From Eledone cirrhosa (taxonomy: Eukaryota; Mollusca; Cephalopoda; Octopoda; Eledonidae), in contig OZ024740.1 in the NCBI GenBank assembly GCA_964016885.1, positions 298,080,025 to 298,144,024 of the forward strand: a stretch of 64,000 bases of DNA. Direction: 5' to 3'. Each line of letters starts with the position of its first letter. Positions within the stretch are counted from its first letter, which is position 1. The position numbers were made by a program, and so were the translations under genes. A model generated the notes under the pieces. The model was not told the origin of the DNA. It worked only from the letters and a program-made list of their open reading frames with translations, and made no database searches. Positions 33,574 through 43,440 of this stretch are shown one piece after another.

Positions 33574-33938
33574 ATTGTTATACTTGGGGAGGGTCATATT
33601 TGTGTAATATTGCCAGAATTAATAACAGAACACACTCACTGCTTGGTTGGTTTTCGCTTTTCGCTTCTGTGTCTTTTATATCGGTAATCTAATTTATTCG
33701 GTCCTCAATGTTGCCATTGACTGACCAACGGTCAAAAATAACACAGATACAATATAGACACAAACACATATATATAGTTTATCAAAGTTCTTTCGTTGCA
33801 TATTTGCAACATCGTCAGTGGTGCTATTGTTTCCTCCCGTTACATTGTATGTCTACGCCATTTTTATTTAGTCTGTCTATATATTTATTTATTTGTTTGT
33901 TTGTTTATTTTATTTCATTTTGTCTTCTTTGCGCATGC
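33574..33938. repeat. Left inverted terminal repeat of the Penelope-like element
   Basis: Matches the complement of 35754-36122 with only small differences (for example one TTTG repeat length and a CATATTTGC versus CACATTTGC change). It carries the hammerhead-like motif on the minus strand at about 33791-33820. Confidence 0.9.
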
Positions 33939-33985
33939 ATTTTTCTTACCTGATCATTGTTTTTGCTGTGGAAAAATGTGTGGAG

Positions 33986-35035
33986 ATGATCATTGAGAGT
34001 GAGTTGGAGTTCTGCGACGTCGACACAGACGAACTGGGCCTCCTACTTAGACTTACCTACGACACTGACTACCTAGACAGCCATGACCTTAGACGTTTCT
34101 GCCCTAGTAGACCCATAAGAGGTAGACCCCCCACCATAACCTCAATGGCAAAAAAGACTCCCATGGGAAGGTGGATTGGGTGGACCAAAGCTATACGGAC
34201 CCCCAAAAACAATGATCAGGTAAGAAAAATGGTCGCACATGCAATAGGGGCTAGTATCAAAACTACCCTAAAGGGCCACATATTCAAGTTCAACGAGAAG
34301 ATCTACACCCAAAATGAGGGAGCAGGCATTGGCGTCAGCATAGCTGGTGATGTTGCCAACCTTTTCATGGTATGGTGGGAAAGGAGACTTAAAGATCTCC
34401 TTAATGAGACCTCCATAGACCACATCATGTACTCTCGTTACGTAGACGATATCAATATAGTTATAAGAACATCCCCACTAGAGATCACTAACAAGTTTGA
34501 TTTAGAACGTAGCACAATGGAAAACATCCAGCAGATAGCTAATTCCATACACCAGAGTATAACTGTAACTATCGACTACCCTTCCAAACACCCTAACAAT
34601 AGACTACCTGTATTAGACACGGAACTCTGGATTAACACTATAGACGAGAGAGCCCAAATTCTCCACTCACACTATGCTAAACCCATGGCCTCCAAATACC
34701 TGATACTCAAAAACTCAGCAATGTCCAGTAGTGCTAAGTTTAATATTCTGATCGCAGATTTGGTACGAGTGATGAAGAATGCGTCCCACATGTGCGACCC
34801 AACAGAAATGGAAAGACACATCCAACACTTCATCAACCGCATGCAGTTCTCTGGCTACAACCAAAGAGACAGAGTCAGAGTATTCGAAGGAGCCATGGAG
34901 AAGTATAAGACCCTCATAGAACTGGACATGAAAGGAATTTGCCCATTATACAGGAGCAAATCATGGAATAGCTTAGATAGGGCTAGACATAAGATAGGGA
35001 AAGCCACCTCATGGTACGACAACCAGAGATACTAG
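33986..35035 (+). CDS. Penelope-type reverse transcriptase (partial)
   Basis: Reads from an ATG at 33986 (the frame extends upstream into the terminal repeat, which is unlikely to be coding). 349 residues. Motifs: GAGIGVSIAGDVANLFMVWW (palm region), then the catalytic YSRYVDDI at about 34430-34455, then NNRLPVLDTELW (motif D/E area). A thumb-like region follows (KYLILKNSAMSS, FINRMQFSGYNQRD). The fingers and N-terminal motifs are missing. The frame closes with TAG at 35033, and the GIY-YIG frame resumes in the same phase two codons later, so the two were probably one protein. Confidence 0.85.
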   Translation: MIIESELEFCDVDTDELGLLLRLTYDTDYLDSHDLRRFCPSRPIRGRPPTITSMAKKTPMGRWIGWTKAIRTPKNNDQVRKMVAHAIGASIKTTLKGHIFKFNEKIYTQNEGAGIGVSIAGDVANLFMVWWERRLKDLLNETSIDHIMYSRYVDDINIVIRTSPLEITNKFDLERSTMENIQQIANSIHQSITVTIDYPSKHPNNRLPVLDTELWINTIDERAQILHSHYAKPMASKYLILKNSAMSSSAKFNILIADLVRVMKNASHMCDPTEMERHIQHFINRMQFSGYNQRDRVRVFEGAMEKYKTLIELDMKGICPLYRSKSWNSLDRARHKIGKATSWYDNQRY

Positions 35036-35041
35036 AGTGTC

Positions 35042-35596
35042 ATGTTTGTGGACGCTACCCCTGGAGGGAAATTAGCTAACCAGTGTAGAAAGGCCCTGAG
35101 AAAGACCCACTTAACGGTTAAGGTGGTAGAAAAGCCAGGAACCACCATAAAATCCCTGATCAGCAAAACCTACCCTTTTAAGAAAACCCACTGTACTAAT
35201 AGGAAATGTATCATATGTAAGGTAAACCCCCGGATAAACTGTAAAACTAGAAACGTAGTCTATAGCATAAGATGTACAGAGGGTACTTGCAGAAACATGA
35301 CAACAACAGACATAGGCGAGACAGCTCGTAGCATAGGTGAAAGGATAGACCAACACTGGGGGGAACTAAAAGGACGAAAAAACGGGTCAGTACTATACGA
35401 ACATGCCAGACAACAACACGACGGTAACATAGACAACATAGAAATTAGAATAATATCTAAACATAGAAATGACCCAGCAGATAGGCAAATCAGAGAGGCC
35501 AGTGAAATAGAACTTAGAAGGCCAAGACTAAACAGAAAGAATGAATGGAATAACAACAACACCCAAACAAACAACACTGACCTAAGAGAAGTATAA
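35042..35596 (+). CDS. Penelope-type GIY-YIG endonuclease domain
   Basis: 184 residues, same phase as the RT frame above and separated by one stop. A zinc-knuckle-like linker (HCTNRKCIICK) precedes the nuclease core. GIY-like VVYSIRC is near 35255, YIG-equivalent DIGETARS near 35310 (Tyr replaced by Asp), GERIDQH supplies the Arg and His, REASEIE the catalytic Glu, and LNRKNEW the final Asn. The domain nicks target DNA during insertion. Whether the stop is bypassed or the copy is dead cannot be seen. Confidence 0.85.
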   Translation: MFVDATPGGKLANQCRKALRKTHLTVKVVEKPGTTIKSLISKTYPFKKTHCTNRKCIICKVNPRINCKTRNVVYSIRCTEGTCRNMTTTDIGETARSIGERIDQHWGELKGRKNGSVLYEHARQQHDGNIDNIEIRIISKHRNDPADRQIREASEIELRRPRLNRKNEWNNNNTQTNNTDLREV

Positions 35597-35753
35597 ATAA
35601 ATAAATAAATAGATAAATAAATAAATACATACACAAGCACAATAACAACAAACACATATAAACACACACTAGAGAAGATAGAATACATTAACCGATACAC
35701 AGTCACCCAATCACGAACACACATCAAACAAAACACTATACACACACGCAAAG

Positions 35754-36116
35754 GCATGCGCAAAGAAGACAAAATGAAATAAAATAAACAAACAAACAAA
35801 TAAATAAATAAATATATAGACAGACTAAATAAAAATGGCGTAGACATACAATGTAACGGGAGGAAACAATAGCACCACTGACGATGTTGCAAATGTGCAA
35901 CGAAAGAACTTTGATAAACTATATATATGTGTTTGTGTCTATATTGTATCTGTGTTATTTTTGACCGTTTGTCAGTCAATGGCAACATTGAGGACCGAAT
36001 AAATTAGATTACCGATATAAAAGACACAGAAGCGAAAAGCGAAAACCAACCAAGCAGTGAGTGTGTTCTGTTATTAATTCTGGCAATATTACACAAATAT
36101 GACCCTCCCCAAGTAT

Positions 36117-36122
<6 letters not shown>
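35754..36122. repeat. Right inverted terminal repeat of the Penelope-like element
   Basis: GCATGCGCAAAGAAGAC ... AAGTATAACAA, complement of the left arm. Carries CTGACGA (35878) followed by a GTTGC/GCAAC stem and CGAAAG, a hammerhead-like arrangement. A TA tract at 36121-36178 follows. Confidence 0.9.
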
Positions 36123-36178
<56 letters not shown>

Positions 36179-36180
<2 letters not shown>

Positions 36181-36740
36181 TTCAAACTTATAGTTTTATA
36201 TAGCTCTGATTAATGATTATTTAATTCATTCATTCATTGAGCCACATCGTTGAAAGTGGTCTACACTCATATATGTATCTATGCTTATGTTTAAATATAT
36301 GTTTCCTCTGACTGTGTTCTAACTCCCTTACGGTTGAGTAAATTTAGGCGGTAACTAACTGCTTCTTCTAGCAATGAACTTACTGGCCACCTGTCTACTC
36401 TTCACAACACTTCTTTCTTGATTGTTAACCACGTGATGATTTTCAATCCTTTTTGAATTTGTTACTGGCAGCGATCACTTTGGAAAAAAATCGGTCCTAA
36501 CTGAGGGAGTCTCTTGATAAGCTTGACGCCTCGTGGATAATAGAGCGATTACACATTTCCACAAAGCGCAAGCGAAACTGCCGCAAATCGGGGCTAGAGG
36601 AATATCGGTAAACATTTATCTATTATTCCTTCAAACTTGCATTTTAACTTAGCTCCGTTTAATTGATTATTTACTTAGTTCATTTTTCCGGACTAAGAAG
36701 AAAAATTAGGTAAATTTTATCTGTCTGTTCTTCAAACTTA

Positions 36741-36825
<85 letters not shown>

Positions 36826-36835
36826 ATATATATAA
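36179..36835. other. AT-rich sequence with internal short repeats and a TA tract
   Basis: TTCAAACTTATAGTTTTA and TTCAAACTTGCATTTTAA segments recur at 36182, 36630 and 36730, each followed by TAGCTCYG or TA repeats. A TA tract spans about 36745-36832. No gene. Confidence 0.6.
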
Positions 36836-36837
36836 TT

Positions 36838-37040
36838 TGTTATACTTTGGGAGGGTCAGGCTGCCAATAAAATCTTACGCCCTTGTTGGTTTTCACTTCA
36901 ATTTATTATAAGTTTCCGATTGGTTGGCTGGTTCGATAACCGGAAGGTTCTTTATATATTGCCAAAGCTCTTTCGTCAGACATTCTGTGACCTCTTCAGT
37001 AACTAAGTCTTTTATGTTGTGTGTGTCTCTCCTTTGTTTT
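36838..37040 (+). mobile_element. Penelope-like terminal fragment
   Basis: Starts TTTGTTATACTTTGGGAGGG, like the ends at 33574 and 43090, then GTTGGTTTTCACTTCAATTT and GCCAAAGCTCTTTCGTC. Truncated by the LINE piece that follows. Confidence 0.75.
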
Positions 37041-37044
37041 GTCC

Positions 37045-37505
37045 TATGGACATGAATTCATTGAAGCTCCGATGTCTGGCAACTGACTTGGTAAACACCC
37101 ACAAAGTTATTAACCATCTCGCCAACAACAACCCTGAGCACCTTTTTGATCTCCATGTGTCTAACACACGTGGACATGCCTACAAAGTCAAAAAACAGCA
37201 CAGCTCCCATGACTTTCGGAAACATTTTTTCACGCTCAGAGTTGCTGAAGCATGGAACAAATTACCTGCGTCAGTTGTTAGCTGCTGAGACACTGCATCC
37301 TTTAAAACCCTCATGCTTCCCGAAATTCGCCAAAACTACACCTGATGTCCCCCTTCCAAACACATGCACACGTGTGTATATCATGACTCATGCACTGTTC
37401 ATTTTCCTGACGTTTGTACATTACCCTATGTACTATACATACACTTTTGATGAGTTGTAGTGCATCTGAGCACTGTACACAATATTTTCATTATTATTAT
37501 TATAT
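37045..37505 (+). pseudogene. Non-LTR retrotransposon C-terminal fragment
   Basis: MNSLKLRCLATDLVNTHKVI, SNTRGHAYKVKKQHSS and DFRKHFFTLRVAEAWNKLPA followed by a stop, then in the same frame DTASFKTLMLPEIRQNYT. The order TRGH...K, RK-FF--RV---WN-LP, SFK is the usual end of CR1/Jockey-group LINE proteins. A TTATTATTAT tail at 37490 fits a LINE 3' end. 5'-truncated, one internal stop. Confidence 0.8.
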
Positions 37506-37536
37506 GTATGTATAATAATAATAATGAAAATATTGT
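37479..37536. repeat. Perfect hairpin at the LINE tail
   Basis: ACAATATTTTCATTATTATT is mirrored by AATAATAATGAAAATATTGT around a central TATATGTATGTATA. It looks like two LINE 3' tails head to head. Confidence 0.85.
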
Positions 37537-37548
37537 ATATGTATGTGT

Positions 37549-37737
37549 GGTGGATTGGCAGTATCGGTAGAGAGTCGGACGCCATGCTTTCCAGCATAGC
37601 TATGTCCCTTTACGGTCTGAGTTCAAATCCCGCCGAGGTTCACTTTGCCTTTCATCCTTACGGGGTCGATAAAATAAAGTACCAGTAATGTACTGGGTAA
37701 TTGCTGGCCTTGTGCCAAAAGTAGAAATAATTATTAT
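37549..37737 (+). mobile_element. Main-family SINE, full length
   Basis: GTGGATTGGCAGTATCGGTA to AAGTAGAAATAATTATTATA. TATATGTATGTGTG on both sides suggests a target duplication. Confidence 0.92.
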
Positions 37738-37924
37738 ATGTATGTGTGTATGTATGTATGTATATATGTGTGTGTATTTGTGTGTGTGCCAGGATCTTAC
37801 GTAACCAGGCCATTGAAATATATATAGTATTTTTGCAACAATAAAACTTTAAAGGAACATCACTAGTTCAGCTTCCTGTTATTTTAATCAGTATGTATAA
37901 AGAGAGAGAGGGGGAGAGGGGGTG

Positions 37925-38105
37925 ACATGGCTGTATGATTAAGGGGTTCGCTTCGCAATCATTAGGTTCCGGGTTCCATCCCATTGCGGAGCATTTGGGG
38001 CATATTAGGTAAGTGTCATTTACCATAGCTTCGAGTCAACCATGCTTTGTGAGTAAATCTGAGTAGAGGGGAAATGTTTGGAAACCAGTCTAATGGACTG
38101 TACAT
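37925..38105 (+). mobile_element. Fourth-family SINE
   Basis: GACATGGCTGTATGATTAAG head, B box GGTTCCGGGTTCCATCCC, then ACCATAGCTTCGAGTCAACC and TTTGTGAGTAAATC. Same family as 32905. Confidence 0.75.
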
Positions 38106-38107
38106 GT

Positions 38108-38452
38108 ACGGGTCTCGAATAATCAACCCCCGCTTATTAAATTTTCAGATCCTCCTTGCTCTTATTCCATTCCCACTCACCCCCACTCACTTATTAAATT
38201 TTTCTAATTTATCTCGAGCAAAATTTTATTTTAAGTAGTAGCATTCCTGCGACAATTAATTTTCTTTATACATTAAAAAAACATTATACATGACAAAAAA
38301 GTACATTACTAGAAATTTCATACATTATAAGATAAATAGAATGGGTTGGGGTCTCAATATGTAAACTAAACAACTGATTCTGGTATTTGAAATAATCAAC
38401 GATGAAATATTATCGACCCCCCCCCCCCCTATTATTTGGGACACGGGCGTAA
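38108..38452 (+). mobile_element. MITE, CTCTCGGGTC family
   Basis: GTACGGGTCTCGAATAATCA ... CTATTATTTGGGACACGGGC, with the same interior as 8858. The terminal CTCT is mutated on both sides. Confidence 0.75.
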
Positions 38453-38559
38453 TTCAAAGCCCTGCCACATACTCCCACCCTGAATCTCCCTGAGAACTAC
38501 GTTAAAGTTGAATGCCTTTGTGGAATACTCAGCCACTTACACGTTAATATTATGTGTAG

Positions 38560-38640
38560 TTGACTTTGCCTTTCATCCTTACGGGGTCGATAAAATAAAG
38601 TACCAGTAATGTACTTGGCCTTGTGCCAAAAGTAGAAACA
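38560..38640 (+). mobile_element. Heavily truncated main SINE with target duplication
   Basis: About 81 bp of SINE 3' part (TTGACTTTGCCTTTCATCC onward, with an internal deletion before GGCCTTGTGCC). ATTATGTGTAG flanks both sides (38549-38559, 38641-38651). Confidence 0.88.
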
Positions 38641-38713
38641 ATTATGTGTAGGCTGTTCAGTTGTTCGAACAACTGAAACACTCATCGTCGAAACAGACTA
38701 TCTAATCTAAGTA

Positions 38714-39640
38714 CGGTGGTGGTGGTGGTTGGATGTGGTGGTGGTGGTGGTTGTAGTGGTAGTGGTTGGATGTGGTGGTGGTGGTGGTGGTGGTTGGATG
38801 TGGTGGTGGTGGTGGTTGTAGTGGTAGTGGTTGGATGTGGTGGTGGTGGTGGTGGTGATTGGATGTGGTGGTAGTGGTAGTGGTAGTGGAGGTTGGATGT
38901 GGTGGTGGTGGTAGTGGTAGTGGTAGTGGTTGGATGTGGTGGTGGTGGTGGTGGTGTTGGATGGATGTGGTGGTAGTGGTAGTGGTAGTGGTAGTGGTTG
39001 GATGTGGTGGTGGTGGTTGGATGTGGTGGTAGTGGTAGTGGTAGTGGAGGTTGGATGTGGTGGTGGTGGTGGTGGTAGTGGTTGGATGTGGTGGTGGTGG
39101 TGGTGTTGGATGGATGTGGTGGTAGTGGTAGTGGTAGTGGTAGTGGTTGGATGTGGTCGTGGTGGTTGGATGTGGTGGTAGTGGTAGTGGTAGTGGAGGT
39201 TGGATGTGGTGGTGGTGGTGGTGGTAGTGGTTGGATGTGGTGGTGGTGGTGGTGTTGGATGGATGTGGTGGTAGTGGTAGTGGTAGTGGTAGTGGTTGGA
39301 TGTGGTCGTGGTGGTTGGATGTGGTGGTAGTGGTAGTGGTAGTGGAGGTTGGATGTGGTGGTGGTGGTGGTGGTGGTAGTGGTTGGATGTGGTGGTGGTG
39401 GTGGTGTTGGATGGATGTGATGGTGGTGGTGGTGGTGGGTGGCTGTGGTGGTGGTGGTGGTGGGTAATAGTGGTGGTGATGAGTGGATGAGGTAGTGATG
39501 GGTGAATGTGGTGGTGGTGATGGATGGATGGATGTTGTTGGTGGTGGGTGGATGTAGTGGTGGGTGACTGTGGTGGTGATGGGTGACTGTGGTGATGGGT
39601 GACTGTGGTATTGGGTGGCTTGTGGTGGTGGTGGTGGTGG
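38714..39640. repeat. GGT-rich minisatellite with about 150-bp higher-order units
   Basis: Units of GGTTGGATGTGGTGG plus varied GGT/AGTGGT runs. From about 38930 a higher-order block of roughly 149-152 bp repeats about three times (marked by GTTGGATGGATGTGGTGGTA at 38946, 39106, 39256 and 39408). All long open frames here (His/Thr/Pro on minus, Val/Gly on plus) are repeat artefacts. Confidence 0.92.
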
Positions 39641-39754
39641 TAGGTAGAGAACTGTCAGTGTCATATAGACGTTGGTGTTGCTTGAGAACATAGGAATCGA
39701 AGGTGATCTTTCCGCCCTCAACAACGAGGTGTCCCCATTCAACTGGTAATGTCA

Positions 39755-39760
39755 CAGAAT

Positions 39761-39803
<43 letters not shown>

Positions 39804-40130
39804 ACACACTGTCGCTCTCATACTCACACGCACTTTCCCCCTCCCTCGCTCTCACACACCCTTTCTCTCTCTTACATAACTTTTTTTCTCTTCTCTATCT
39901 CCCACACACACTCTTCCTCTCTCTCGCCCTCCTCTCCATCTCTCTCTCACACACCCTTTCTCTTTCTCCACTTCTCTCTCTCTCTCTCACAAACACCCTT
40001 TCTTTCTCCATATCTCACTCTCTCTGACCCCCCCCCCCCCACACACACACACATGCTCACATGAATTTGTGTGAGAATACGTGTGTGCGTGTGTGTGTGT
40101 GTGTATGCGTGTGTGCGTTTGTGTGTTATG
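39755..40130. repeat. CA, CT and TG microsatellites
   Basis: CA tract 39765-39801, CTCTC/CACACA mixture to 40020, a short C run, then TG repeats to 40125. No gene. Confidence 0.9.
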
Positions 40131-40301
40131 TGTTTTTATCACATAATTACATTGATATAGACTATTTACCTTTTTATGACAGTCTGTCTTCAAAGAAAGG
40201 TTTTCGGCAATTTGAGGTCATTGCATAGAGGTCGGCAATCTAAAACTCCCAGTGCTGTGGAATATAATAATTATTTAACAATAGAACCATATTATTATAA
40301 T

Positions 40302-40740
40302 AACCCCGGTACCGCGGCCCGCTATGCAGAGGAATAAAAGATAAACAAATACCGGGGATTGTCCTGCCGCTTCCTCTTCGCACTGGTCGCCGTCGAGACC
40401 TCAGGCGTACTTGGATCCCGTACTGCCGAGCTCCTCCGCAAGATCGGAACGTTGGAGCCCCGTCTGAGGAATGAGCCATGCGAGGGGGAGTGGCTGTTGC
40501 AGCGGGTGTCACTCGCCATTGTCCGCAGGGATGCTTGTGCGGTCTTGTCCGCGGAGCGCAGCCCCTTTACCGCCGTGCCCTAGGTCCAGAACCCAATCAA
40601 CCCTCCCCATTCTTCTGTGACACTAGAGCCCTTGCCATTCCTTTCCTTTTCGGTGTTTTTCTTTATATTTTTCTATTTTACATTCCATTCTTTCTCAATC
40701 TAAATTTTCTTTAATAAATCTATAACACTTACAAAATAAA
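40302..40740 (+). pseudogene. R2-class LINE 3' end, second copy
   Basis: Plus-frame NPGTAARYAEE, stop, KINKYRGLSCRFLFALVAVE, TSGVLGSRTAELLRKIG and LLQRVSLAIVRRDACAVLSA match the part downstream of the endonuclease motif in the 27320 copy. The 3' untranslated tail (CTAGGTCCAGAACCC, TGACACTAGAGCCCTTGCC) reaches about 40740. Only about 90 codons remain. Confidence 0.8.
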
Positions 40741-40747
40741 ATATTTG

Positions 40748-41110
40748 AATAATAGTTTCTTATATAGGCACAAGGCCAGCAATTTTGGGGGAGGGGAAAG
40801 TCGATTAAATCGACCCCAGTGCGTGACTGGTACTTTATCTTATCGACCCCGTAAGGATGAAAGGCAAAATCAACCTCGGCGGGATTTGAACTCAGATCGT
40901 TTAAAAAATAAACATTATTTAATACAAATTTTATTGTATGTATGTATGGACCCGTAACTCCTGAGGCAGTCGGAGGGGCACCATATTGACATCCGGCGTT
41001 TCTAGGGAATTTAAAACCTGACGGAGCCCATCTCCTCTCCAGGTCTGAATACAACAGATTTCTTCCAGAGAAGGATAGAGAGTGAGAGAGAATGGATGTG
41101 AGAAAGGCAT
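40748..41110 (-). mobile_element. Main-family SINE piece and second-family SINE tail
   Basis: 40748-40900: minus-strand tail-to-B-box of a main SINE (ATAGGCACAAGGCCAGCAAT, GGGATTTGAACTCAGATCG). 40949-41110: minus-strand second-family tail (CCGTAACTCCTGAGGCAGTC, TTTAAAACCTGACGGAGCCC, CTTCCAGAGAAGG). Confidence 0.8.
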
Positions 41111-41167
41111 AACAAACTGCAACATATTGGAAGAGATGACAATAGAAGACACAATATATAGTGAAAA

Positions 41168-41529
41168 TACTCTCGGGTCCCAAATGATAGGGGTACATTA
41201 AAATAAACAGGGGAGGGGGGATAAGCGGGGGGGGGGGGATAATTTTTTTTAGGTTGTCTCCATTGATTTTTTTTTTTTTTTAAGAACCAGAATTAATCGC
41301 TTAGTTTACATATTGAGGCCCCCATCCCATCCTATTTATTTTATAACGTATGAGATTTCTTCTGATGTACTTTTTTTGTCATGTCTAAAGAAAATTAATT
41401 GTCGCAGGAATGCTACCACTTATATTAAAATTTCGCTGGAGCTAGATTAATAAGCGGGGGTGGGGGTCCTGAAAAATTAATAAGCGTCGCGGATGTGGGG
41501 AGGGGGTGATTATTCAAGATCCAAGAGTA
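41168..41529 (-). mobile_element. MITE, CTCTCGGGTC family, complete copy
   Basis: TACTCTCGGGTCCCAAATGA at the left and TTATTCAAGATCCAAGAGTA at the right, inverted terminal repeats bounded by TA. 362 bp. Interior is the complement of the 8858 copy (TCTAAAGAAAATTAATTGTC). Confidence 0.85.
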
Positions 41530-41689
41530 GGTAATTACAAATGTCTAGGCCTGAAAGTTAACATGCAAAATATAGAATATTTAAGAAAATTAATAATAGT
41601 GGGGTAGAATTGTTTCAGAAAGAGCAGCAATATATTTTGTGGCAAAAAAAAAATGACTTTGTCATAGCGTTATTTAATGTTGTGAAGAC

Positions 41690-42030
41690 GCTTGGCATAG
41701 TGGTAAGTGTCGTGGGTTCGATTCCTGGGCTGGGTGTGTGTTGTGTCTTGAGCAAAACACTTCATTTCTCGTTGCTCCAGTATACTCAGCTGAAAGTGAG
41801 GGGTTTAACTCTGCGATATACTGGCGTTATGTCCAGTAGCAAGTCTTGTACTCTCAGTCGCTTCCTCCCACGAAACCGGGATAAACACCGGCCTGACCAA
41901 CCTCCTGGCTTGAGACAAATTTATCTAATATTCCTTTGAAAACATGGTGACTTGAGCTCCAGCCTCACGTAACTCCGGCTGACAGTACCTGAAATGGGCT
42001 ACTATCCAGGGTTGTGTCCTCTTGACTCAG
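41690..42030 (+). mobile_element. Third-family SINE, long copy
   Basis: GGCATAGTGGTAAGTGTCGT, B box GGGTTCGATTCCTGG, TTGAGCAAAACACTTCATTT, CTCCAGTATACTCAGCTG and a long tail with CTACTATCCAGGG. The anticodon-arm region is deleted relative to 8005. Confidence 0.75.
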
Positions 42031-42104
42031 AAACATTAGGTTAGTTTTGTGCCTGTGTTCAGGTAAAGGAGAAAATTTATCAAATAAATGCTTAACTATT
42101 TGTT

Positions 42105-42228
42105 CCAGTTCAAATCTCGCCGAGGTCAACTTTGCCTTTCATCCTTCCGAGGTCGAGAAAATAAAGAATAATCGACTCCTTCGCCACTAAAACATTGCTG
42201 GCCTTGTGCCAAAATTAGAAACTATTAT
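42105..42228 (+). mobile_element. Main-family SINE fragment
   Basis: CAGTTCAAATCTCGCCGAGG, TTTGCCTTTCATCC and a tail CCAAAATTAGAAACTATTAT. Head lost. Confidence 0.8.
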
Positions 42229-42465
42229 GGTTGATTATGAATGGAGACTGTGTTGGAACGTGTGAAATACTTTTGATATTTGTCACAGTGCAGACTATTC
42301 TACGAATTGTATTGTATATTGTTTTACTGACTGAAATAACGTCATGCTACATAGAAAGACAATATTTTGATGACATTTTGGGTCAGTTGCAGATCAAATG
42401 TGTAATGTCTTCCACAGAGGTATGATGCAATCGACATTTTCGGTTGTATGTAGGGTGGGTGTGAG

Positions 42466-42657
42466 GTGTTACAGAATTCACTATCTCTTTTGTTCAATAG
42501 GTATGTTATAGTTGTTTCCTGCTCTTGTAATTTCAAATGTATATAACCTTCGAAATGTGACGTGTTACAGAATTCACTATCTCTTTTGTTCAATAGGTAT
42601 GTTATAGTTGTTTCCTGCTCTTGTAATTTCAAATGTATATAACCTTCGAAATGTGAC
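42466..42657. repeat. Perfect 96-bp tandem duplication
   Basis: GTGTTACAGAATTCACTATC ... ACCTTCGAAATGTGAC occurs twice back to back with no difference seen. A very recent local duplication. A CATCATC-family end (TCCATGCTGGCAAGGACG) follows at 42795-42850. Confidence 0.92.
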
Positions 42658-42850
42658 GTGTTTATAAGGGTCACCAATTGAAGAGAGGTTGGATTTCTAA
42701 TCGATAGTGATATCATTCTTAAGTTTTCGGAAAACATACCCCCATCGTCATCGGTGACAGCGACGTCGGCGGCGGCGGCATCATCACCATCTTTATTTTC
42801 ATCATCCTCATCATCATTCAACATCCGTTTTCCATGCTGGCAAGGACGAT

Positions 42851-43115
42851 TGTTTAGTTATTGTTGATTGCCAAAGCTCTTTCGCCACTTATTCTGTGAC
42901 CTCCTCAGTGATTAATTTTGTAGTTATTTTGTGTCTCTCCTTTGTTATCTCATACACAGAATTTGTGACGAAAGAGATTTGACAATCAACAACAACTAAA
43001 CAACCATTTGGTTATTAAACTAACTGACTGAGAGTTTATAATAAATTGAAGTGAAAACCAACAGATGCGTGTGTTTTTATTGGTAGCATGACCCTCCCAA
43101 AGTATAACAATATCT
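42851..43115. mobile_element. Internally deleted Penelope-like element
   Basis: Left TGTTTAGTTATTGTTGATTG and GCCAAAGCTCTTTCGCC face an inverted right part (GCGAAAGAG-like GACGAAAGAG, CAATCAACAACAACTAAACA). The right end is GACCCTCCCAAAGTATAACA. Only terminal sequences remain, arranged as an inverted pair. Confidence 0.7.
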
Positions 43116-43167
43116 GTTAAAACACGTTTTCAGATAAAAAAATCTTGCGAAACAAATACAAAAACGA

Positions 43168-43168
<1 letters not shown>

Positions 43169-43231
<63 letters not shown>

Positions 43232-43310
43232 ACTTTAACGTGGGGTTTACCTCAACTGTATGCCAGTATGTGTGGACCCGTAACTCCTGCAGAGGTCGTA
43301 GAGGCATTAC
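43169..43310. repeat. TG tract and second-family SINE tip
   Basis: Pure TG at 43169-43230, then a short minus-strand second-family SINE end (GACCCGTAACTCCTGCAGAG, 43272-43305). Confidence 0.75.
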
Positions 43311-43440
43311 AGGAACATGCCATGCCATTCATGATATACACAGTCAGAAAAAACAACGATGAACAATTACACCCTTTAATGATACACGCTTCGTATATTA
43401 TTTAGGAGTGTCGCAAACAAATCTGCTGCTACTTTCTAGA

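Larger units (their letters stand above)
33574..36122 (+). mobile_element. Penelope-like element with long inverted termini
   Basis: About 2.55 kb. Left arm 33574-33938 (TTGTTATACTTGGGGAGGGT ... TTTGCGCATGC) is repeated inverted at 35754-36122. It encloses an RT frame and a GIY-YIG frame. RT plus GIY-YIG with repeat termini that may be inverted is diagnostic of Penelope-like retroelements. The right end enters a TA microsatellite. The RT lacks its N-terminal part, so this copy is probably not autonomous. Confidence 0.88.

Noticed and set aside
35260..35988. 242-residue minus-strand frame
   Set aside because: Antisense of the GIY-YIG frame and terminal repeat; Leu/Ser/Phe-rich with no motif.
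38682..39833. 380-residue His/Thr/Pro-rich minus-strand frames
   Set aside because: Same cause: the GGT minisatellite at 38714-39640.
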